Of a stretch of 64,000 bases of DNA, positions 57,856 through 64,000 are shown in pieces. Origin of the DNA: Proteles cristata cristata (Eukaryota > Chordata > Mammalia > Carnivora > Hyaenidae); assembly GCA_017311185.1 (NCBI GenBank), contig JAESUZ010002392.1:682001-746000 (forward strand). The letters run 5' to 3'. A program made the translations under genes and the position numbers. How positions within the stretch are numbered: the stretch's first letter is position 1; every line of letters begins with the position of its first letter. The notes beneath the pieces were generated by a model. It searched no databases, was not told where the DNA came from, and saw only the letters and a program-made list of their open reading frames with translations.

Positions 57856-59914
57856 ACACAGGGGAAAAGGAATACAAACGGAGCTTTGCAGAGACTTTGC
57901 AATTTTGAGTCTCTGTGACAACAGACATGGAGATTTCATCCAGAGCAATTAGAAGCCCAGAAGTTTTGCTACATTACTGGATAAGAGGATGAGTCATTTC
58001 AACCAGCTTGAGCTTGAGGTTAATGTGAGAGACACAGCTGGCATAACCAGGAGGCAGAAACCTTAAACTAAAGCAAGAGGGCGAAGAAATGTGGATTTAG
58101 AAGTAATTCACCTTGGGGTGATAGCTGAGACCACTGAGGTGGCTGAAACATTCATGGACATGTGGGAAAAGAAGAGTAAAGGCATTTTATTGGTACTTTA
58201 ACAACATACATCCTTTGTATAAATAGTGGATTTTTACGTGATATACAGTAAGAATTATTTCTGCTATGCCCATCTGTTTCAACATGAGGAATCAAAATTT
58301 GAATACCAACCTTTCTAAAATAAAGGTTTCTGGACAGATTTAGCTTCACTTTGTTAATAGTTTGTTTCTTTTACATTAATACCACACTTTCGCTTTGAAG
58401 CAGTTATCAAATTTAATATTTATTTCTGCTTAAGGTTTACATGTTAAGATGATAACGTGGCAATGGTAAGAGTAGTTGAAGATATTTTGCTGTAACTCAA
58501 GATCAGAAGAAGGATGTGCATAAAGAGAAGTGTAGCCTAGCTCCTTTTTTTCCAGTCCGTCTGCTTTCTGGCTTGGTTTCAAAGCACTTAATAGTTTCAG
58601 CTTATACTTGCTAAACATGGAAACATTGAAACACCACACCCTTGTGTTGCTTATAATGAATAGTGTCTTTAGCACAAACATATTTTTATCAAAGCACCTA
58701 GAGTCAGCCTGCCACACCTGTCATGTTATTACTCAGCCATACTGTCTGGCTGCCTAGTCTTATTTTGGAGAAGTTGTGGGGTAAGGAGCTCCTAAGTTAA
58801 GTAACCTGCAGCTGAATGATTTTAATGATCCAGGCTAAGGATCATTCCACTGCATCTCTTTCTTCCTCCAAAATAAGACCCATAATCAAATTAAGAAGTT
58901 CTTATTTTTGGATACTTGTAACTTCACTTACCTGATCCTAGAAACCTCATAGGTTGTTTAGAAATATTGCTACTGAAGAATAAAATGTTGGTGGATAGGA
59001 CACCCACTGGTTCTGTAGAAGGATGAGTTGGCAACATCTGAGCCCTCCAAGGCCTTCAGGCACAGTGAGATTTGGAGTTTCCCAGATTGGAGGAACCAGT
59101 TTTGTTCCTCTTAACTCTCTTATAAAATTTTCTTGACTTTATTGCTTGTGTCTTGTGAAGATTCATGGCTTCATCTGCTCTGTCTTTTGAATAATATTTA
59201 CAGCTTTGTTAGCCATGGCCTTAAAGAAATCATAACCTTATTCAAATAGATGTCTCATCCTGCTGAATAACGCATGACCTACACATGCTAAGAATAAACT
59301 GGGTGGTGCCATGAAATCTTCCACCCACGTAACTGGAAATGCATGGAATGCATAACTATGTCTCAACTGCAATGCTCTCTGCAGAAATGGCTCTTCATGT
59401 TGGTAGAGGAAACCACCTACTTAGAATTCATTAGAGGGGTCTGGAAGTGTCTGTGTGGAAATTTCTCCCTCAGGCCTGTTACCGTATCTGAAATTCTTAC
59501 CATTATGTACAATTCTTTGTCTAAGACATCATTTCAGTAAAACACCTTTAAAATGCGTAGAAATATCCTAGAAGGGTAGGAACATTGATTCAATTGAAGC
59601 ACAGATGGGTTTTTCCTAATTTGACCCCTCTTTCTTAGAAAGCAGAATTCTGACAAAATAGAAGAAGAATATTTGATCAAGGTAAGAAAGCAGCAATATT
59701 CCAGGCACAATGGGCATAACTAATGGGGCCTGTTGTAGTGGCAGTAGGTAGATAAGGCTGGAAAGAGATGAGGCATGAGACAAGGATCCATTGAGATAAG
59801 CATGCTGCATGAGGAAGCAGAGGATGCCCTTTGGACTATGGCCATTAGAAACCTATCCTTGAGACACAGAGGTGGGTCATTTCAAGTAACAGCAACATAC
59901 ACACTAAGTCAATA
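57856..59914. other. Unassigned block (2 kb), possible weak L2 near 59690-59830
   Basis: Most of the block has no recognised feature. 'agcaatattccaggcacaat' near 59692 and 'gctggaaagagatgaggcat' near 59757 weakly resemble antisense L2 text. Not strong enough to call. Confidence 0.4.
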
Positions 59915-60075
59915 ACAGTAACTTCAAGTATTCTTTATTGGATTCCAGGACCCTGGCTATATGTTTCATATTCATTATCTTATTTAATTCTTAGCAACAA
60001 CTGCAGATGAATTAACAGACTCAGAAAGGGTAAAACCTCCCCAGGAATGAAGTTAAGAAAGTGGGAATAGTTGGG
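59915..60075 (-). repeat. MIR-type, minus strand
   Basis: 'ttcatattcattatcttatt', 'taattcttagcaacaactgc' and 'agactcagaaagggtaaaac' fit antisense MIR. Confidence 0.55.
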
Positions 60076-60290
60076 ATTATAAATGAGGTTGTTCTGGTTC
60101 CAAATTCATGGTATTAGCCAGCATCCACATTGCCTCTTTATGATCTTTCCCCTTGTTTTCTCTCCCTCTTGCCATCCCTTCAAACTTATCCTTGACATAT
60201 GCTATCTAGAATGTCTTTACCTTCTTTTCTACCTACTGGAATTTTTTAAAAAATTTTTGATAACTAGGTGAAATGGTGAAATATCACCTT

Positions 60291-60499
60291 ATTTTATTAA
60301 ATTTTTTTTAATGTTTATTATTGAGAGACAGAGAGAGACAGAGCATGAGCATGGGAGGGGCAGAGAGAGGAGGAGACACAGAATCTGAAGCAGGCTCCGG
60401 GCTCTGAGATGTCAGCACAGAGCCCGACATGGGGTTCAAACTCACAAACTGTGAGATCATGACCTGAGCCAAAGTCGAACACCTAACCGACTGAGCCCC
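60291..60499 (-). mobile_element. Carnivore SINE, minus strand, head slightly truncated
   Basis: Antisense SINE with 'attattgagagacagagaga', 'gaatctgaagcaggctccgg', 'tgagatcatgacctgagcca', breaking off at 'aaccgactgagcccc' so the last ~12 bases of the usual head are missing. A short 7-bp target-site duplication, 'tcacctt', lies at 60284-60290 and 60500-60506. Confidence 0.92.
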
Positions 60500-60942
60500 T
60501 CACCTTCTTTAAAAATTTTTTCTTTAGTGTACAATCTGTTGCATTCATATTACAAGTTATCAGGAGATATAGTTCTATTCCCCACCAGATTATAAGATAA
60601 CTTTTTAAATTATAATGTTTGTAGAACAGAGTCTAACTTTGCTCATTGAACACAATAGATATCATTAGACATTTGTTGCATGAGTAAATTTGGTCACAGA
60701 TGTCCTGTAAAATTAGAGAGTAAGCAATTTTCATCCTAAAGTTACCAACAAAGGATTATGTTTGCTAGAGTTGGTTTTAGAAGGCAAAAATAACATAGTA
60801 CTTTCAAGAATATTTTCATTTTTTAATGAACTAAAATTTTCATTAGCTGTCCAGGCAGTTGTTACCAAGGTCACTAATTTGCTTGTGACTGGATAACTGA
60901 ATTTTGTTGTCTATCCTCAAGTGACATAAAAATGGAAAAAAC

Positions 60943-60990
60943 TGTGTGTGTGTATGTATATATATATATATATATATTTTTTTTTTTTTT
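60943..60990. repeat. Compound (TG)n(TA)n(T)n simple repeat
   Basis: 'tgtgtgtgtatgtatatata' continues into (TA)n and then a T run. Confidence 0.93.
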
Positions 60991-61588
60991 CCATTCTTAT
61001 ACCTTTGAGGACCCATAATTGTAAACTTCTGCCAAAGGCGAATATATGCACTGTAAAATTGAGGAAAACAAAATGTGTGCCAATTTATTATTCAATGCAT
61101 TTATGAATAAATGATATAAATGGGTGTTAGGAGATATAAATATGTATGCTACAGATAGAAAAACACCTTATAAATAACTTTAAAAGAGACATATAAAGGT
61201 GCTGTAAGTGTGGGAAACACATCACATATGGCCCTAGAGACATAATGCGAAACATCAGAGAAACACGTGGTTGCTTTTTGTGGTCCTGGGAAACCAGAGA
61301 TGTGTATTTCTCCATTTCTAAGTTTTTGCGTGTGTGCTTTGATGATACCAAGCTCTTTACAAAATTAGAACAAGATAGGTAAGTCCCTTCACGTATTTAT
61401 ACTTTTCTTAAAATAGAAATTGTTTGTTTTATATTTCTCAATATTAAATATAAATTATATAAATAGGAAATATAAATACTTCTGAAATGGAGAAAAATTT
61501 ATTGGAGGGTTATCTTGTCCCTGAAGTTTTCTCTTCCTCTTAGCCAGTGGAATGTATTTTAGTAACTGTGTTAAACCAAATCAAACTG

Positions 61589-61630
61589 AGTGTGTGTGTG
61601 CGTGTGTGTGTGTATGTGTGAGTGTGAGTG
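61589..61630. repeat. Impure (TG)n microsatellite
   Basis: TG units interrupted by CG, TA and GA: 'gtgtgtgtgcgtgtgtgtgt' followed by 'atgtgtgagtgtgagtg'. Confidence 0.9.
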
Positions 61631-61981
61631 ACTGTATCTCTCCTTACCCTTTGTTATTTAAGAACCAAAAGTAGTTAGCAACTCCACTTGCAGCTTAGGA
61701 TATGAATATCAAAATGGCGCATTTATATAGACTATTTTCTGCTTCTAGACTGAACATCATCCATCCACCCATTCATTCACTTCATGCACAATAACTGAGA
61801 ACCAAAAACTTTTGAGGCTGGAGTACAGAAAAGAATGTGTCATAGAGTCAGTCTTGCGGACTCAGTCTGGAAGAACAGACATAATTATAAACCCAAATAT
61901 ATTTTTTAAATGTTCTGTTTGAAGATCTGGTGTCATTTTCACCTTAGATTCTAGATGAAGGATACTTTAAAACATTTGCCC

Positions 61982-62231
61982 TAGGGGCGCCTGGGTGGCT
62001 TAGTCGGTTAAGCGTCCGACTTCCGCTTGGGTCATGATCTCGCGGTTCGTGGGTTCGAGCCCCGCGTCGGGCTCCGTGCTGACTGCCAGCTCGGAGTCTG
62101 GAGCCTGTTTCAGAGTCTGTGTCTCCCCCTCTCTCTGACCCTCCCCTGCTCACGCTCTCTCTCTCTCTCTCTCTCTCCTAGAGATAAATAAAAATATTAA
62201 AAAAAAAAGATTTCTAAAAAAAGAAAAAAAC
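61982..62231 (+). mobile_element. Freshest carnivore tRNA-Lys SINE, plus strand
   Basis: Near-consensus sense SINE starting 'aggggcgcctgggtggct'. Pol III promoter boxes are well kept: A box 'tggcttagtcgg' (61996-62007) and B box 'ggttcgagccc' (62052-62062). CpG-rich text such as 'gccccgcgtcgggctccg' shows little methylation decay. A (CT)n tract lies at 62155-62177, followed by an A-rich tail. Target-site duplication 'catttgccc' at 61973-61981 and 62232-62240. Reverse-strand frames here are artefacts. Confidence 0.97.
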
Positions 62232-62240
62232 CATTTGCCC

Positions 62241-62639
62241 AAGAAGAACCACCCACTACAGATTGCTGTGTACCACACAATTTTTGGCTGTGTGATAATT
62301 TTTTAACTGTTAAAGGCAGGTAGCACCAGCAAATGACCCAAGCTTTATAGTTCTGACCTCAGTTATAGTCACTCATGAATCCACTGGGATTTATGCCATG
62401 GGGGCTTCCTGTCCTGACATCTGTCATCTGAAGAGCGTTTTATTTCTGACCTCGATTTGGACTAGCAGAGAGCAGCAGATAGGGTAAGAAACTGAATCCA
62501 TTTCTTATAATATCTAAAGATAAAGCATTTGAAAGTCCTAGCTATCGTTGTAGGCACAGAGAAGAGAAAAGTTACTTTGTCCTTTTCACACTCTTTATCT
62601 GCTCAATTTATAGGGCATTATTGCTTAATTATTATGCGG
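62241..62639. other. Unassigned interval
   Basis: No recognised feature. Confidence 0.5.
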
Positions 62640-62870
62640 CAGCCTTGAAGCTAGGCTTTCTGTGTTTATTACTTAGTTCCATCATTTACTATCTGTGTGA
62701 CTTCAGGCAAGTTATTTAACTAGTGCCCATTTCCTTGATGGTAAATGTAAAATAACAACACCTGCTAATAAGATTGTTGTGTAGAATTAGTTAATTAATG
62801 GATGCAGAGCAATTAGAACAGCACCTGACATATAGGCAGTGCTATTGTTATATTACCAAGTCTTTACAAC
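62640..62870 (+). repeat. MIR, plus strand
   Basis: 'gaagctaggctttctgtgtt', 'tactatctgtgtgacttcag', 'gcaagttatttaactagtgc', 'aatggatgcagagcaattag' and 'aacagcacctgacatatagg' match sense MIR across nearly its full length. Confidence 0.88.
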
Positions 62871-63389
62871 ACTTGTTTTTGATGGGCTGGAGAAGGCAAC
62901 AGACACCTTCTCAATATAATACTCCAAACAACCACTGTGCCTAGATTGGAGTTGCACATGAGGTAAAATTAATTTGTCATCATTATCCTATGGAGATTTA
63001 AAGATCTGTCTACTATTATAAGAGAAGTCCTATGAAAACCAGTTCTAAGCAGCCTTACAAGGCATTGTTCTTATTAATCTGCCAACCAGTCCTTTTATAG
63101 AAAGCATCTCATAACTCAAGAGTACTATCCCCACCAGAGGTATTTGCATTTTAACAGATTTACTAAAAATACACATGGCTTCACAATCCTGAGGTATAGT
63201 TTTTTGATGGTGAATTTCCAGGTATCATAATCGATAGTGAGGGAGCTCGGATCTCCCGCAATGAACTGAGATACTCAGTTCTGACCCAGCTTCTGACTCA
63301 GAAGCTGACCCAGTTTAGTTGCATCCCCTGGCTATCTGCAGGAGAAAATCTTCTCTGCAGAAAAGTTTCCCCAATTCTCAATGAAGGAC
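62871..63389. other. Unassigned interval with a short palindrome
   Basis: Nothing recognised except the 10-bp inverted repeat 'cagcttctga c tcagaagctg' at 63287-63307. Confidence 0.5.
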
Positions 63390-64000
63390 TAAAGGACTCC
63401 TACAAATAAGACTAAGAAATGAACTCCTAATAAAAAATCCTTGCATGTCGGAGGAAGCCACTTTGACTTAAAAGTTCTAAGTCCAGCAGACAATAGATTT
63501 AGAACCTTGAGATACTTGAATTTTTTCCAATACAGAGTATACATACACAAGAATATCACATTAAATGTTACATGCAATAACTTTATAATAATTAAAGACA
63601 TAAAGGATGCAGAAGTTTACCAATCAACAGAAATTTAAAGAACAAGGAAAAACGGAAGAGGAAAAACTCTAAATATGCAAAACACTGTTGATTTAATGAT
63701 AAAATAAAACTCAGCTATTACAGGTCGCATATTAGAACTGAGGTTAGAATGAAAAGGTTTGACACAGAGAATGGAAAAGAAGTGATATGTAAAGAGAGAT
63801 AGTTGGTTGTGAATTTTCCACCCTGATGAAATAAACATGTGAATTCTCAGATTTTGGAAGAGTAATGTAGCGTAAGCAGGATAAACAAAAGGAAATGCAT
63901 ACATTATTGTGAAATTGCAGGACATCAAAGACAAAAAAAGACCTTAAAAGCAACCAGAGAGAACGAACAATTAAACTAGAACAGTAAGTGGAGTGACAGT
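63390..64000 (+). mobile_element. Probable old L1/HAL1-type fragment, plus strand
   Basis: 'attgcaggacatcaaagaca' and 'ccttaaaagcaaccagagag' near 63913-63960 match sense text found in old L1/HAL1 elements just before a conserved 'agagagaa' segment. The preceding A-rich purine-biased sequence fits the same element but is less certain. It runs off the right edge. Confidence 0.55.

Larger units (their letters stand above)
60507..61981. other. Unassigned; two simple repeats
   Basis: No gene or transposon recognised. It contains a compound TG/TA/T tract at 60943-60990 and an impure TG tract at 61589-61630. The right edge supplies the SINE target site. Confidence 0.5.

Noticed and set aside
61984..62065. 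tRNA gene with A and B boxes
   Set aside because: The tRNA-like head belongs to a SINE with GA/CT-rich body, A-rich tail and target-site duplication, and cannot form a normal tRNA.

Overview
This window is vertebrate nuclear DNA from a carnivore, most likely a cat-family (feliform) genome. The evidence is about fourteen copies of the tRNA-Lys-derived carnivore SINE (head matching 'ggggcgcctgggtggctcag', internal GA/CT-rich tract, A-rich tail), plus two L1 3' ends of a type I associate with cat genomes. It is AT-rich. I could support no protein-coding gene, no functional tRNA or rRNA gene, and no CRISPR or prokaryotic feature. The short open frames scattered through both strands are non-coding noise or fall inside repeats. 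The window looks like intergenic or deep intronic sequence.

Layout. Positions 1-2872 hold an old L1 (L1M-type) on the minus strand that joins an ORF2/3' part directly to a 5'-UTR part. 2.9-13.7 kb is a mosaic of MIR, L2, SINEs, an old L1 3' UTR and one young 5'-truncated L1 (7310-8215) with a near-perfect 19-bp target-site duplication and a still-open ORF2 C-terminal frame. 13.7-30.3 kb holds hAT relics, MER5A-like elements, several L2 and MIR copies, a pure (GT)24 tract, and one minus-strand open frame with protein-like composition that I could not identify. 30.3-33.8 kb and 36.1-41.4 kb are the most repeat-poor blocks and the best places to look for conserved non-coding elements. 33.8-35.2 kb is a long L2 apparently split by an unassigned segment of about 540 bp.

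41.6-48.7 kb is dense in SINEs, MIR and L1M, including a 1.6-kb L1M 5'-UTR block that is a diverged relative of 2292-2872. 51.1-53.1 kb holds a young L1 insertion with a 17-bp target-site duplication, between two direct copies of a roughly 130-140 bp segment. 54-64 kb holds L2 reverse-transcriptase-region relics, a MER20-like hAT element, a long (CA)n next to a GC-richer stretch with a strong splice-donor-like site, the freshest SINE copy (61982-62231), and an L1-like fragment running off the right edge.

No previously undescribed biological system is evident. The best leads are the two young L1 insertions, the local direct duplication at 51.1/52.3 kb, two unusually good hairpins (22.56 and 45.02 kb), inverted SINE pairs, and the unidentified frame at 27.2-27.5 kb. 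Repeat family names come from memory of consensus sequences without any search, so subfamily labels are approximate.
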